The notes under the pieces are model-generated. The model saw only the letters and a program-made list of their open reading frames with translations. It ran no database searches and had not been told where the DNA came from. DNA of 64,000 bases from Glandiceps talaboti (taxonomy: Eukaryota; Hemichordata; Enteropneusta; Spengelidae): assembly GCF_964340395.1 (NCBI RefSeq), contig NC_135551.1:19207003-19271002 (forward strand). The letters are read 5' to 3'. A program made the translations under genes and the position numbers. Positions 12,610 through 26,449 of this stretch are shown here, in pieces (the stretch's first letter is position 1; each line of letters begins with the position of its first letter).

Positions 12610-13470
12610 ACTGGACTTTACGGTAACTTACTTACTTTCCATGAAGACGAGAAGTTCGTTGCGTTCGCCTAAATAAATATTGCTCTGGTTTATGGAATAG
12701 CAACAACAGCTGTGTTAAAAAGTCAAAGTCGTGCCTTTTGGAACCAAAAAAAAAATTACAAGAGCTCCCGTTCTATTCTATAAAATTGCAGAAGTACTAA
12801 ACTTACAATGTACTGTAAATATTGAATTCGATAGGATTTTAAAAAATGAAAATGAAGTGGCATGTCAATCAATTCGCTTTGAAATTCGACTAGTCCACAG
12901 GTAAAACGTACAAAAAATAATCTTGTTGTGCACACGTGAAAAGTACATGTCCTGACGATGACGTCGTTCAATTCGTTCCCAACCCATTCTCGCAAACCAG
13001 AGCATATTTTCCCGCTGACGCATCATCTGTTAAGCGCTGCCGTTAGTGGTTTACGAAGATGCCCCGGCGCGGATGTTTGATACTCTCTCCTAAGGCTTAT
13101 ATATTTTTACCGTCTTTCGATTCTGTCCTACCTATTTGTAAAATTATCAAAAAGTAGTTCCACTAAAATGGCTTAAAACTGAAGTACAATTACTTTCGAT
13201 TAAAACACCCTTTTTCCAAGTTAAAACATTTTTCGAATTTTATCCATTCTCACAAACGAGAGCAAATTTTCCCCGTCAACGCGACAAAAATAGAAGAAGG
13301 AAACCTACGTGAGACTGCTAATTCAACCCGTATGATGTTATTTAAAGTACATTTGTGCATACCTTATACATTTGTCTCAAAATGAGAGATGACAAAGTTT
13401 GTTTAGAGGTATTAGACTTACACGGTCACATTTTAATAATGCTTCTAAGGACACAGGAACAAATCGTCAA
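12610..13470. other. No gene; degenerate higher-order repeat
   Basis: Paralogous to about 43,500-44,580. The part from about 12,956 also resembles 47,640-48,300. No protein domain or RNA gene is seen. Confidence 0.5.
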
Positions 13471-16400
13471 ATTCCAGACAAAAAAAAATGTTTATGTGAT
13501 TCGTAGAGCAAAGTAAAAAAAATGTGTGTTTCCGATAACCCAACCGAAGCTAGTTTAAATCGTCGACCTTAACATTTTTACAAAGATCAAAAGATAAAAT
13601 CCCGACCTATGTACCCCATTCTGTGAGACAGTGTTATCGGAAAGACAATACTTTTTTCCCGCCAAGCAGGGTATTCTAACGCGATATTTGTAGATGTGTG
13701 AGAAAGCACGAGGTTTTTCCGTGAACTTGAGTAAAGACATTAAAGAAATTTATATCGAGAAAATGTGAGTTCCCTACAACCAAGTACCACTACAGTTGTA
13801 TAGGAATTTAGATTGACCTGAAATCCCTGTATATTCAAATAGCTTGGTGGGATTTTTGAGACGGTTTTCAATGTCAAAACATTGAGCGTACTATAACAAC
13901 GTGTTACGACATACAGTGACTGACAGTTTGAATATCATGTATACATTTGTACATGAATTGTTTGAGTTTTAAAGAAAAAATGACAGTGGAAAATAAAGTT
14001 GGTAGTTTCAGATAAACTTGAATTGGTTTACTTCTCTGTAGCTTGGCTACGAAAAACATGAATAGGATACGATGTCCAATAATAATTTCCAAATCATCAT
14101 TACATAATTGAAAGTGATAAAAATAAGAAACATTCTGCGCAACATTTTTCTGACTCGAGTTAGATTGAGAATATTTTCCGCCTACCTTATCGATGCGAAT
14201 ACCACCAACAGATCAGTTTACGATTATCAACAGTCGGTTGAACAGTCGAAGAACTATTGACGGCGCAACCCGAAATTTTTGCGCTTACATGGTGTCAATC
14301 AATCTGCTAAAGTAACGTGATTGGACGAAACATTTCAACAATAAGTTTAAATGATGATGTCATCTGTTTATATGGTAACGAGACAGTTGGTAACCGCGTT
14401 GTTGACAGCAAAAAAGAAAACCAACGCCCATGACGACAATTGCCCAGTGCCAAAATATCAAAATCTTACCTTTAAAAAAATAGTTGAAGAGCGGAAAACT
14501 GACAATCTGAAATTTTCACCAACAGTTTATCAATTATATTATTTAATAAAGTTTGGGCTGATATGTTACCAGAACAGGAAACTACATAATTCCAGGGCAA
14601 AGCAACTACATTTTCCTGCAGTCTGAGAACACTTTTTGCAACAATGTACCATGCAGTGACCATCTTGGATCTGGCAGACAATGAATACTACCATGTGTGT
14701 GTTATCAATGTATCATGCTGTAAGATGTCTAAACACGTGAAATTACCCACAACCAGTCAGATACAATATGACCAAGGGATGATTGACTTCACAATCACAC
14801 CAACACTTCTCAGTGTTTTGAATTTGCCCCAAGCATTTGACGTCCCTTCAATGAACACGTGATTAACATAGTATATTGTAAATTATTTTCATGCAAAAAC
14901 CACGCTGAAACAGTGTTAAAACGTGTATCGTAAACGATGTGTACTATGAAAAAATCCTTTAATTTCCAGTTTTTGAAAGTTTATTCATCAATTGAAAATT
15001 CTTTATCTGTAGTAATTATAACAATACTTTGGATGCTAACAGCGTACCATTACCGTAAATAACTCCAACAAGACAGAACTTCAACCAGGTTGACGCAGTA
15101 AACCATCAACGTGTAGGCGAAACATTCCTAGTCAGAAGTTAGACTCATTTTCTTTCAAAATTATAACAATATCAACTATCATCACAAAATAGCGATGAAC
15201 GTTAAGTATAGAAGTAATAAATAGCTCGTTACATGACCAAGGGTCCTGATTACTTACGAGTAACGCTTCGTCTGTTCATGTCGACTAGTATTGAACTGTC
15301 TATTCCAGACAAAAAAAAATGTTTTTTTTCTGATTCGTAGGGCAAAATTAAAAAAAAAAACGTGTTTTCGATATTCCGACCGACCCTTGTTTAAACCGCC
15401 GACACTAAATAACAATTTATAAACATTTAAAACAAGAAGTTAAGAAATTGTTTGTCTTCTTGACCTTCATGCACGTTTGATTTCTTTCCCAAGTGATGTC
15501 TATACATATTTCATAAAAGTATCACAGAAGGGATATTTTGACAGATGCTTCCTTTGGTTTTTGGTCGAAGCAATATTTTCTCGAAATCAAAAATAAATTC
15601 CCGACCTCTGTACCCTATTCTGTGAGACACTGTTATCGGAAAGACAATACATTTTTTCCCGCCAAGCAGGATATTTTAACGCGATATTTGTAGATGTGCG
15701 GGAAATCACGAGGTTTTTCCTTGAACTTTAGTAAAGGCAATCAAAGCAGTTTCTGTCGAGAAAATGTGAGTTCCTACAACCAAGTACCACTACAGCTGTA
15801 TAGGAATTTAGATTGACCTAAAATCCCCGTACATTCAAATAGCTTGGAGGAATATTTTGAGACGGTTTTCAATGACAGAATACTGAGCGTACTTTCACAA
15901 CGTGTTCCGACATACAGTGACTGACAGTTTGAATATCATGTATACATTTGTATATGAATCTGTTTGAGTTTTAAAGGAAAAATGACAGTGGAAAATAAAG
16001 TTGGCAGTTTCAGATAAACTTGAATTGGTTTACTTCTCTGTAAGCTTGGCTACGAAAAACGTGAATAGGACAAGATGTTCAATAATAATTTCCAAATCAT
16101 AATTTCATAATTAAAATTTTTAAGTGGTAGATGAAGTATTAGTAGATGAAGTGATAAAAATAAGAAACATTCTGCGCACCATTTTTCTGACTCGAGTTAG
16201 ATTGAGAATATTTTCCGCCTACCTTATCGATGCGAATACCACCAATTGCAACAGATCACTTTACGACTGTCGACAGTCGAAGAGCTACTGACGGCGGAAC
16301 CCGAAATATTTGCTCTTACATGCATGGTGTTAATAACTGTCAATCAAACTACTCAAGTAACGTGATTGGACGAAACATTTCAACAATAAGTTTAAATGAT

Positions 16401-19400
16401 GATGTCATCTGTTTAACGTAACGAGACAGTTGGTAACCGCGCTGTTGACAGCAAAACAGAAAACCAACGCCCATGACAACAATTGCTTAGTGCCAAAATA
16501 TCAAATTTTATCCCTAAAAAGTTAGTTTCAGCAACAATTTATCAATTAAATTATTTAATAAAGTTTGGGCTGATATTTTACCTGCACAGGAAACTACATA
16601 ATTCCAAGGCAAGGCAACTACATTTTCCTGCAGCCTGAGAACACTTTTTGCAATGATTGTACCATACAGTGACCATCTTCGATCTGGCAGACAATGAATA
16701 CTATCATGTGTGTGCTATCAACGTATCATGCTTTAGGATGTCTAAACACGTGAAATTACCCACAGCCAGTCAGATACCATATAACCAGGGGATGTTTGAC
16801 TTCACAATCACACCAACACTCTTGTTGTGAATTTGCCCCAAGCATTCAACGTCTCATCAGTCCACACGTGAGTAACATAGTATATTGTAAATTATTTTCA
16901 TGCAAAGAACACACGCTGAAACGTTCAAACGTGTATCGTAAACGATGTGCACTATGAAAACCCCCTGTAATTTCCAGTTTTGGAAAGTTTATTCATAGAT
17001 TGAAAATTCGTTATCTGTAGTAATAATAACAATAATTAGGATGCTCATAGCGTACCATTACCGTAAATAACGCCAACAAGACAGAACTTCAACCAGGTTG
17101 ACGCAGTAAACCATCAAAGTGTAGGCGAAACATTCCTAGTCAGAAGTTAGACTCATTTTCTTTCATAATTATAACAATATCAATAACAATATCAACTGTC
17201 ATTTCGAAACAGCGATGAACGTTAAGGATAGAAGTAATAAATAGCTCGGTACAAGGGTCCTGGTAACTTACGAGTAACGTTTCGTCTGTTCATGTCGACT
17301 ATTATTGAACTGTCTATTCCAGACGAAAAAGTGGGTTTTTTTGTGATTCGTAGGGCAAAATAAAAATAAATGTGTGTTTCCGATATCCCGACCGACCCTT
17401 GTTTAAACCGCCGACCTTGACATTTTTTAAACTTTTAAAACAAATAATTAAGAAATTGTTTGTCTTCTTGACCTTCATGCATGTCTGCTTTCTTTCCCCA
17501 GCGATGCTGATACACATTTTCATCAAAATATCACAGAAGGGATATTTTGACATATTTCCTTTGGTTTTTGGTCGAAGCAATATTTTCTCGAAATCAACAA
17601 TAAATTCCCAACCTAGTACCCTATTCTGTGAGACACTGTCATAGGAAAGACAACACATTTTTTCCCGCCAAGCAGGGTATTTTAACGCGATATTTGTATA
17701 TGTGAGGGAAATCACGAGGTTTTTCCTTGAACTTGAGTAAAGGCATTCAAAGAAGTTTCTGTCGAGAAAATGTGAGTTCCCTACAACCAAGTACCACTAC
17801 AGCTGTATAAGAATTTAGATTGACCTAAAATCCCCGTACATTCAAATAGCTTGGAGGAATATTTTGAGACGGTTTTCAATGACAAAATACTTAGCGTACC
17901 TTCACAACGTGTTACGACATACAGTAACTGACAGTTTGAATATCATGTATACATTTGTACATGAATCTGTTTGAGTTTTAAAGGAAAGATGACAGCGGAA
18001 AATAAAGTTGGTAGTTTCTGATAAACTTGAATTGGTTTACTTCTCTGTAAGCTTGGCTATGAAAAACATGAATAGGACACGATGTTCAATAATAATTTCC
18101 AAATCATAATTTCATAATTGAAATTTAAAGTGGTAAATGAAGTGATAGCATATTAAATAATAAAAATAAGAAACATTCTGTGCAACATTTTTTCTGACTC
18201 GAGTTAGATTGAGAATATTTTCCGCCTACCTTACCGATGAGAATACCACCAACAGATCAGTTTACGAATATCAACAGTCGGTTGAACAGTCGAAGAGCTA
18301 CTGACGGCGGAACCCGAAATTTTTGCTCTTACATGGTGTTCATAACTGTCAATCAAAACTACTCAAGTAACGTGATTGGATGAAATATTTCAACAATAAG
18401 TTGAAATGATGATGTCATCTGTTTATACGGTAACGAGACTGTTGGTAACCGCGTTGTTGATAGCAAAACAGAAAACCAACGCCCATGACGACAATTGTTT
18501 GCCGCCAAAATATCAAAACGTACCCCTAAAAAGATAGTTGAAGAGCGGAAAACTGAAAATCTGTCATTTTCAGCAACAGTTTATCAATTAAATTATTTAA
18601 TAAAGTTTGGGCTGATATTTTACCAGAACAGGCAACTACATAATTCCAAGGCAAGGCAACTACATTTTCCTGCAGTCTGAGAATACTTTTTGCAACATTG
18701 TACCAATACAGTGACCATCTTCAATCTGGCCAACAATGAACACTATCATGTGTGTGCTATCAATGTATCATGCTTTAGGATGTCTAAACACGTGAAATTA
18801 CTCACAACCAGTCCGAAACCATACAGCCACGGGATGTTTGACTTCACAATCACACCAACACTCCTGTTGCAAATTTGCCCCAAGCATTCAACGTCTCATC
18901 AGTGCACACGTGATGAACATAGTATATTGTAAATTATTTTCATGCAAAAAACACGCTGAACCAGCGTTAAAATGTGTATCGTAAACGATGTGCACTATAA
19001 AAAAAAACTCTGTAGTTTCCAGTTTTGTAAAGTTTATTCATAAATTGAAAATTCTTTATCTCAGTGTAGTAATAATAACAATAATTAGGATGCTCACAGC
19101 GTACCATTACCGTAAATAACGCCAACAAGACAGAACTTCAACCAGGTTGACGCAGTAAACCATCAAAGTGTAGGCGAAACATTCCTAGTCAGAAGTTAGA
19201 CTCATTTTCTTTCATAATTATAACAATATCAATAACAATATCAACTGTCATTTCGAAACAGCGATGAACGTTAAGGATAGAAGTAATAAATAGCTCGGTA
19301 CAAGGGTCCTGGTAACTTACGAGTAACGTTTCGTCTGTTCATGCCGACTATTATTATTGAACTGTCTATTCCAGACAAAATAAGTGTTGTTTTTTTTTGT

Positions 19401-19717
19401 GATTCGTAGGGCAAAATAAAAATAAATGTGTGTTTCCGATATCCCGTCCGACCCTTGTTTAAACCGCCGACCCTGACATTTTTTAAACATTTAAAACAAA
19501 TAATTAAGAAATTGTTTGTCTTCTTGACCTTCATGCATGTCTGATTTCTTTCCCCAGCGATGCTGATACACATTTTCATAAAAATATCACAGAAGGGATA
19601 TTTTGACAGATGCTTCCTTTGGTGTTTGGTCGAAGCAATATTTTCTCGAAATCAAAAACAAATTCCCGAACTTGGTGCCCTATTCTGTGACACTGTTATC
19701 GGAAAGACAATACTTTT

Positions 19718-19769
19718 ACTGATGAGACGTTGAATGCTTGGGGCAAATTTACAACAGGAGTGTTGGTGT
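19718..19769. repeat. ~50 bp inverted copy inserted in repeat unit 4
   Basis: Reverse complement of 18,852-18,902 (the block around CACCAACACTCC and CATTCAACGTCTC), placed inside the otherwise conserved sequence GGAAAGACAATAC ... CCCGCCAAGCAGG. Units 1-3 and copy B lack it at this position. Confidence 0.85.
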
Positions 19770-21090
19770 TTCCCGCCAAGCAGGGTATTTTAACGCGATA
19801 TTTGTAGATGTGCGGGAAATCACGAGGTTTTTCCTTAGTTCCCTACAACTAAGTACCACTACTGCTGTATAAGAATTTAGATTGACCAAAAATCGCTGTA
19901 CACTCAAATAGCTTGGAGGAATATTTTGAGACGTTTTTCAATGTCAAAATACTGAGCGTTATTTCACAACGTGTTACGACATACAGTAACTGACAGTTTG
20001 AATATCATGTATACATTTGTACATGAATCTGTTTGAGTTTTAAAGGAAAGATGACAGTGGAAAATAAAGTTGGCAGTTTCTGATAAACTTGAATTGGTTT
20101 ACTTCTCTGTAAGCTTGGCTACGAAAAACGTGAATAGGACACGATGTTCAATAATAATTTCCAAATCATAATTTCATAATTGAAATTTAAAGTGGTAGAT
20201 GAAGTGATAGTAGATGAAGTGATAAAAATAAGAAACATTCTATGCAACATTTTTCTGACTCGAGTTAGATTGAGAATATTTTCCGCCTACCTTACCGATG
20301 AGAATACCACCAACAGATCAGTTTACGATTATCAACAGTCGGTTGAACAGTTGAAGCCTGAGCTACTGACGGCGCAACCCCAAATTTTTGCTTTTACATG
20401 CATGGTGTTAATAACTGTCAATCAAACTACTCAAGTAACGTGATTGGACGAAATATTTCAACAATAACTTTAAATGATGATGTCAACTGTTTAACGTAAC
20501 GTAACGAGACAGTTGGTAACCGCGCTGTTGACAGCAAAACAGAAAACCAACGCCCATAACGACAATTGCTTAGTGCAAAATATCAAAATTTTATCCCTAA
20601 AAAGTTAGTTGAAGAGTGGAAAACTGAAAATCTGTCATTTTCAGCAACAATTTATCAATTAAAATTATTCATTTTTTTCTGCACAAGAAACTACATGATT
20701 CCATTCCCCAATATTTCTGATATTTTCTATGATCCCTCTCAGGCGAACCGACTGCGATCTATATTGAGTCATCAAAACAATTCCGTTAATATTCTATTGA
20801 TAAACTGATGAAAACCGTGTAAAGTTCAGAAAATTCAACCAATGATACGTTTTGCTTATTACAAAACTGATCACAACCACCCATTTCTTTCTTTATATAA
20901 ATGTCTCAGTTTTCTGGATAACCACATAGCAGGTCATGTAACTAACAATAACGTATTGCGGTGGACTCGTACGTGTGATGGTTGACCTTTTTTAACAAAG
21001 CAACTACATTTTCATGCAGTCTAAGTAGATTTTTTCAACATTGTACCACAAACTGATCATCTTCGATCTGGTTGACAATGAATGCTATCA

Positions 21091-21094
<4 letters not shown>

Positions 21095-21160
<66 letters not shown>
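21095..21160. repeat. (GT)n microsatellite
   Basis: GT dinucleotide tract that arose inside the fourth ~2 kb unit. The other units have only GTGTGTG here. Confidence 0.95.
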
Positions 21161-21164
<4 letters not shown>

Positions 21165-21469
21165 CAATGCATCATGCTGTAGGATGTCTAAACACGTGAA
21201 ATTACCCCGACCACTCAGATAACCACAGGACGTTTGACTTCACAATCACACCAACAGTCCTGTTTTGCCCCAAGCATTCAAAGTGATTAACATGGTATAT
21301 TTATTGTAAGTTATTTTCATGCTAAAACAGTGTTAAAATGCGTTTACGCAAACGATATGCACTATGAAAAAACCTGCAAGTCCCTATTTTGGAAAGTTTA
21401 TTCATAGATTAAAAATTCTTTATCTGTAGTAATAATAATGACAATTATGATGTTCACAGCGTGTCATTG

Positions 21470-22650
21470 CCGTAAACACAGCTTAAAAGTAGAAGGACCG
21501 CCGAAGGACTGTGCGTATCATACACATTGTGAGTTCCCCAAGAACAATTTATATTAAGAAACAGGCTTGGCACAGACCAGTCATTACAAAATATAAACAA
21601 ACCAAAACTCCTGCCAACAAGAAGGCATTGTGTATGTGTACACACACGTCACCATGGGAACCATGCAAGCAGACTCACATTCTTGCTGTCGTCAATTTGG
21701 ATAAATCAAAGTATACACAGGAAAAGAGATCATACCACATCGACTCATCAATGAATATGCATGCATTCATGCTCTGAATTGTATTGGAGCAGACAATTTC
21801 AAACTTGTAAGTTGTTGTGAGCGCCCAATGAGTTTTGAATCATGACGAAGCGAAATTTGTTTGACCAAGCTGTGGGAAATGACTTACAGCAACTGTTGAT
21901 AGAAGAACTATGGGCTGTGTCATTTTAAAACCGACGCACAGGAAACGTAATTCCTTCATTTAGTTTAATCCCCCCCCCCCAAAAAAAAACCGAAATTTCT
22001 TAATGCGAAATGGGAAAATGAACGACCTGTCCTATGTAGCTACTTCATGTACCATGACATCGGTAAACCCAACAAATTCAAATGTTACAACGATGTTCGG
22101 CCAACTGTTTCTCTTAGCCTTTCTCATAGCTGTGCTGAAACTACCTACTAGCAGCAAGTTTCTCTATTGATCACATTGTAATATCTTTCACTCACTGGTG
22201 TTTATTTAGTGTACACTTCACCAGTGGAGTTTTAAGGAGAGTCTTCAGGATAGCTACACCATGGGATATCTAATCTGGTATAGTAAACAAAGTTGCAATA
22301 TTGTATTGTATTCTAGTTGCTAATTTAACATCAACTGTTGGAGTTGTTTGTTTATAGTCTGAGTGAAATGAGAGTATATGTGTGCCATATTATCTGTGCA
22401 GTGACTAACCAGTCTTGGTCTTATCAACAGTTTGTTTTACAATTAAACACCAGGAAGTGAAAGATTACACTGTATAGAGAAACTTGCTACTAGTAGGTAG
22501 TTGTAGCACAGTTTGAGACAGGCTAAGAGATACAGTTGGTCGAACGTTGTTGTATAAAGACTATTCAAATTGTATGCACATGTTACTGTCTCTTGAAAAC
22601 ATACTTTCAACGGGCTTGAAATTGTATTTACCAGTTCTCTTTCTCGCCAA
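21470..22650. other. Unit-4-specific insertion, no gene recognised
   Basis: Sequence present in the fourth tandem unit but absent from units 1-3. Open frames on both strands are short and without domains. I could not define terminal repeats, so whether it is a mobile element or older unique sequence is open. Confidence 0.35.
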
Positions 22651-22859
22651 AAAGATGGAACTCTAACCAGATGGACGCAGTAAACCACCAATGTGTAGGC
22701 GAAATATTCCTAGTCAGAAGTTAGACTCGTTACACGGCCAAGGGTTCTGATTACTTACGAGTAACGTTTCGTCTGTTCATGTTGACTATTATTGAAATGT
22801 CTGTTTACTAGCGGTACCGTTAGACCGTTCCGATAAATCTATTTTATATAAGGAAGATT

Positions 22860-23600
22860 AGAGACCAACTTGATCATGTTTTCTAAATTTTGGTTAGTAT
22901 AGATTTCATACAAAATATACTTACAAACGAAGTTATTGTGCTGAGATTTATTTTGATTATTGATAACATAAAAATACAGATTATGTTAATTGTGTTTGTT
23001 TTTGTTTTTATTTCCATTAATCACAAGTTTTGTTGTATTAAAAATGAAAATTCCCTAAAAGCTTGAAGCTTTTCAAAGTATCAAATATAGTCATCAGTGT
23101 AAGAAAGAAAACACGTAGTGATAAGTTTTTTTTCCAAAGTGTCTACGTGTGTCGGCTGACTATCTCACCGTGGGAATGCAGTCACTGCTTTTGTTCAGTT
23201 AACCTGAACTGAAGAAAAACCGAAGAGGTCTGCAAGGGAGCAAAGTTTAATGCGTTTACATTCGTTTGTTGACTTATGACACAATGAGTACACGGAGTTA
23301 AATACGTAACGCCAATTGCATAAAAAGAGGGAAAATGACATTCAACAAAAGCGTTTGAATAATACAAAATAGTTGTGGAGTTCGAAGCTGTAACACAATA
23401 TGTTATTTACCTCCTCACCATTGTCCAATTTAGGGGAGAGAGATAAAATTACACACCAGTCATACGAGATAATTGTTGCGCATATTTTCTTTTGGAAAAA
23501 ACAACATAATGTGTGTGTTGTTGAATTTGGTCTTTTTTGCTTAGGCTGCACAAAAAGAACAGACCATACATGTACATATAATTAACCATATAAAATAATC
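22860..23600. repeat. Repeat block shared with copy B (twice)
   Basis: The block with GTCATCAGTGTAAGAAAG and CTACGTG(T/C)GTCGGCTGA recurs near 46,520-47,180 and 50,340-50,780. It marks the right end of the duplicated segment. Confidence 0.7.
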
Positions 23601-23697
23601 AGACGACAGAACATTATTTTATATGCATTCGTGAGACAATGTGAACAAATTAAGATATGGAATACACTAAACATGGCTTTTAATGACCATTGCAATT

Positions 23698-24085
23698 ATA
23701 GTTAGTCTAGTTCCTATACGGTATAGTTATGATTTACACCTCCACGCAGTATAATCAAAGTCGTTACTCTGGATGTCCTGAGATACAAGAGATGCAATTC
23801 AAAATTCATCCACAGCCACCCATCCACACAGTCATTAATATCATGTCTTTGTTAATCAATCACAAAATTCTAACCAATAACAAAGTCCCTCATAAAGTTA
23901 GTGTTTATTCGGACAGTTGTGTAATGTCCAAATATGGTATATTTGTCAGCTCAGGATTCTACTTAAACACTGTTTACGTCACTATAACATTCGGGGTTCA
24001 CTGATTGGATGAACAACTTTTTGTGCTAATTGAGGGACTTTGACCAGACGTGGTTTGGTTAGAAACCATGTTGGCTTCCAGACTA
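23698..24085. repeat. Direct repeat, first copy
   Basis: Matches 24,957-25,445 from GTTAGTCTAGTTCCTATA through GGACTTTGACCAGACGTGG. The second copy carries a 135-bp insertion with a target-site duplication. No gene is apparent in either copy. Confidence 0.85.
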
Positions 24086-24956
24086 ATTTATAGTTTAATT
24101 CACCATCTGACTAATGGGCCAATCGTTTCCCTAGGTCTTCGTTTATCATTGTAATTTTTTATCGTTTTAGCCACGATTTTAGTTAATTTTAAAGCGATAT
24201 AGAAGCCAAAACTAAACAAAAGAACACCTTCAAAGACGAAAAACTTCCCTTGAACTTCTTGGGTTCTTGATTTTGTTACAAGTACTTTAATCATTACAAT
24301 TTTTCTTCCAAGAGTATAGTTGCATAAGTAGAGTACATGCATTTTGAGTAAACAAAAGGCGAAATTGACAGCGAATGATTTTTACAAATTCATTAATTTC
24401 TGAATTCTACAACTTTAGTGGGAATGTAAATATTTTGGCAACGTCTACTCGTTTCCAGGCAACTTTCATTGCATAATGCATCACTTGCATAGTGACCTAA
24501 TTTGAACCTTTGCCACAATTCAAAAAAGGTTCAAGCGAGCCTTTATTAGTTTCTTTTTGTTACCCAGTATTTTGAGATGCTTCCTTTGAGTCGCAGGTAT
24601 AGAATTTTATCCTTGAGAGCACGTCGTCGTCGTGCTCGGCTCAGATCAGTTATATCATGGATGGATGAATGAATGGGTGGTATGGTGACTGCATTAATAT
24701 GTAATATTTGACTAGTTCATTGTAAAAGTCACCTAATACTATCTACACGGAAATCGAAATACCTTATATACACTTTACTGGGCACACAAACGTGTTTTTT
24801 GACGAGCAAAACAACATTAGAAGTAATTGGATATGAGGTCCTTATAAATGCTGACTAGTCATCCCCACTGAGTGACACAATAGCAGCACACACAGTCTGG
24901 TATATACTATTAGCAAGTGAAGTGTTGGTGAAACAAGCCACCCAACTTCATTCAAT

Positions 24957-25445
24957 GTTAGTCTAGTTCCTATATAGTATCGTTACAATTTACACCTCCA
25001 CTGGCACTCACAGTATAGTCAAAGTCGTTGCTCTAGAAGTCCAATCTGATTAAAATCTGATGCGGTGAAAGCGGCCACATGCACTTATTTCACAAAACAA
25101 ACGACACAAAACGATGGAAATAGCGGTAAATAAAGACATGTACCTGCTTTCACCACATAAGTTTTTAATCAGATTGTCTAGAAGTCATGAGATGCACGAG
25201 ATGTAATTTAATATTCACCCACAGCCACCCACACAGTCATTAACATGATGTCTTCATTATCAATCACAAAATTCTAACCAATAACACAGTCCCTTATAAA
25301 GTTAGTGTTTATTGGGGTAGTTATGTAATGTCCCGATGAGGATGCTACTTTACGTCACTATAACATTTGGGGTTCACTGATTGGATGAACAACTTTTTGT
25401 GCTAATTGAGGGACTTTGACCAGACGTGGTTTAGTTAGAGACCAT
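24957..25445. repeat. Direct repeat, second copy
   Basis: Second copy of the 23,698-24,085 sequence, interrupted at 25,042-25,176 by a small inverted-repeat element. Confidence 0.85.
25042..25176. mobile_element. 135-bp MITE with 10-bp target-site duplication
   Basis: Inverted ends CAATCTGATTAAAA ... TTTTTAATCAGATTG, with longer arm pairing (GGTGAAAGC and GCTTTCACC). It is flanked on both sides by TCTAGAAGTC. The first copy of the surrounding direct repeat has the empty site (TCTGGATGTC, once). A 10-bp duplication suits Mutator-like elements, but family assignment is inference. Confidence 0.85.
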
Positions 25446-25689
25446 GCTGGCATCCAGACTTATTCAATGTCTACATTGTAAAAGCAATGTTACAAATATA
25501 GTAAATTATGGCAAGCCGAGTATGCCAAAAAGAACATTATATTATACAAGTATATTGATGATGCAAATCGAGAGATTTGATTGGTCAAGGCAACAAACTA
25601 ACACGTCTACAATAGTGATAATGCACAGAGAGCTTGACTCTACGCGGCCCTGAATGAGAATAGTATACTCATTTTATTTTTTGATCTCT

Positions 25690-25960
25690 GTCGTCTCCAT
25701 CCATCACGGCCGCCGAATCCTACCGTCGATAGCCTGCACAACAATACGCCTTCCTTGCCGAACGCTTTTTTTCCCTTGCTGAGGGAAATGAATAACATAT
25801 CCAATGTCCGATGTTTCTTCAAAACCACCACCGTAGAGCTGCTCAACATAATCCAAAAGCGTCGTTCTTGGCCCTATCTAAAATGCAAACACGGTAAGGC
25901 AGACCATGTACCTAAATCCATCAAAAAACGAATCAAAGTTCAGCCCATTCACAAAAAATA
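25690..25960. other. Unassigned ORF-like patch
   Basis: A plus-strand frame of about 90 codons ends at a stop near 25,961 and is Lys/Arg-rich near its end. The minus strand is also largely open over the same bases, with a possible acceptor (CATTTTAG). I do not recognise either product, cannot choose the strand, and see no convincing start. It may be a fragment of a retroelement or host exon. Confidence 0.2.
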
Positions 25961-26217
25961 ATAAACTTACCACTGTGCAAACTAAGCAAAACTTCAGATA
26001 TAAGCTGTACAGTATTAATCTATTCATAGTTTAATAAATTTAGTTACGTTGTCCTTGACTTTATATCGTCAGATCGGCCGTTAGTGGATGGAATCACAAT
26101 TGAAATTCATATTCAGGTTCTGGGGCCGATGTATACCTACGCTTCATTGCCATGAAAAAGTGTAGTTTGTTTTACCGTTTTTGAAAATTTTCTTTGCAAA
26201 TTTCAATATACTAGTAT

Positions 26218-26370
26218 AATATAATAGCAATAAACGACCCCCTGGGTATGGTATAACCTTTGGTTTCAAAGTAGACTCCATAGACACATTCGCTGACGCC
26301 CATGCGTATATGTCATCAGCTGGTCAAAACCTCGGGGTATACCATACCTAGGAGGTGGTTTATTGCTTAA
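26218..26370. mobile_element. ~150-bp inverted-repeat element (MITE-like)
   Basis: Left arm GCAATAAACGACCCCCTGGG plus TATGGTATAAC; right arm the reverse complement (GTATACCATACCTAGGAGG plus TGGTTTATTGC). No internal coding capacity. Confidence 0.7.
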
Positions 26371-26449
26371 TTTTGAATTTTCCATTTTATTTTCTGAATT
26401 TTTTTTATGTCAGTTGTACGATTTTATTTTATATGTCCATTTCTTCGTG

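Larger units (their letters stand above)
13474..22800. repeat. Tandem array of four ~2 kb repeats
   Basis: Units start at the TTCCAGAC anchor at 13,474, 15,303, 17,318 and 19,371 (spacing 1,829, 2,015 and 2,053 bp). Each contains the blocks GTACCACTACA, CTGACTCGAGTTAGATTGAG, CAACAATAAGTTTAAATGATG and AGCGATGAACGTTAA in the same order. The fourth unit is interrupted by roughly 1.2 kb (about 21,470-22,650) before its end at about 22,800. The units contain no consistently open frame. Confidence 0.85.

Noticed and set aside
14644-14862. Frame of about 55 codons (VTILDLADNEYYHVC...) seen in several ~2 kb repeat units
   Set aside because: It looked protein-like, but between units 1 and 2 amino-acid-changing differences outnumber silent ones (about 8 to 3 by eye). 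Unit 2 has an early stop, and unit 4 has a GT expansion inside it. Most likely non-coding.
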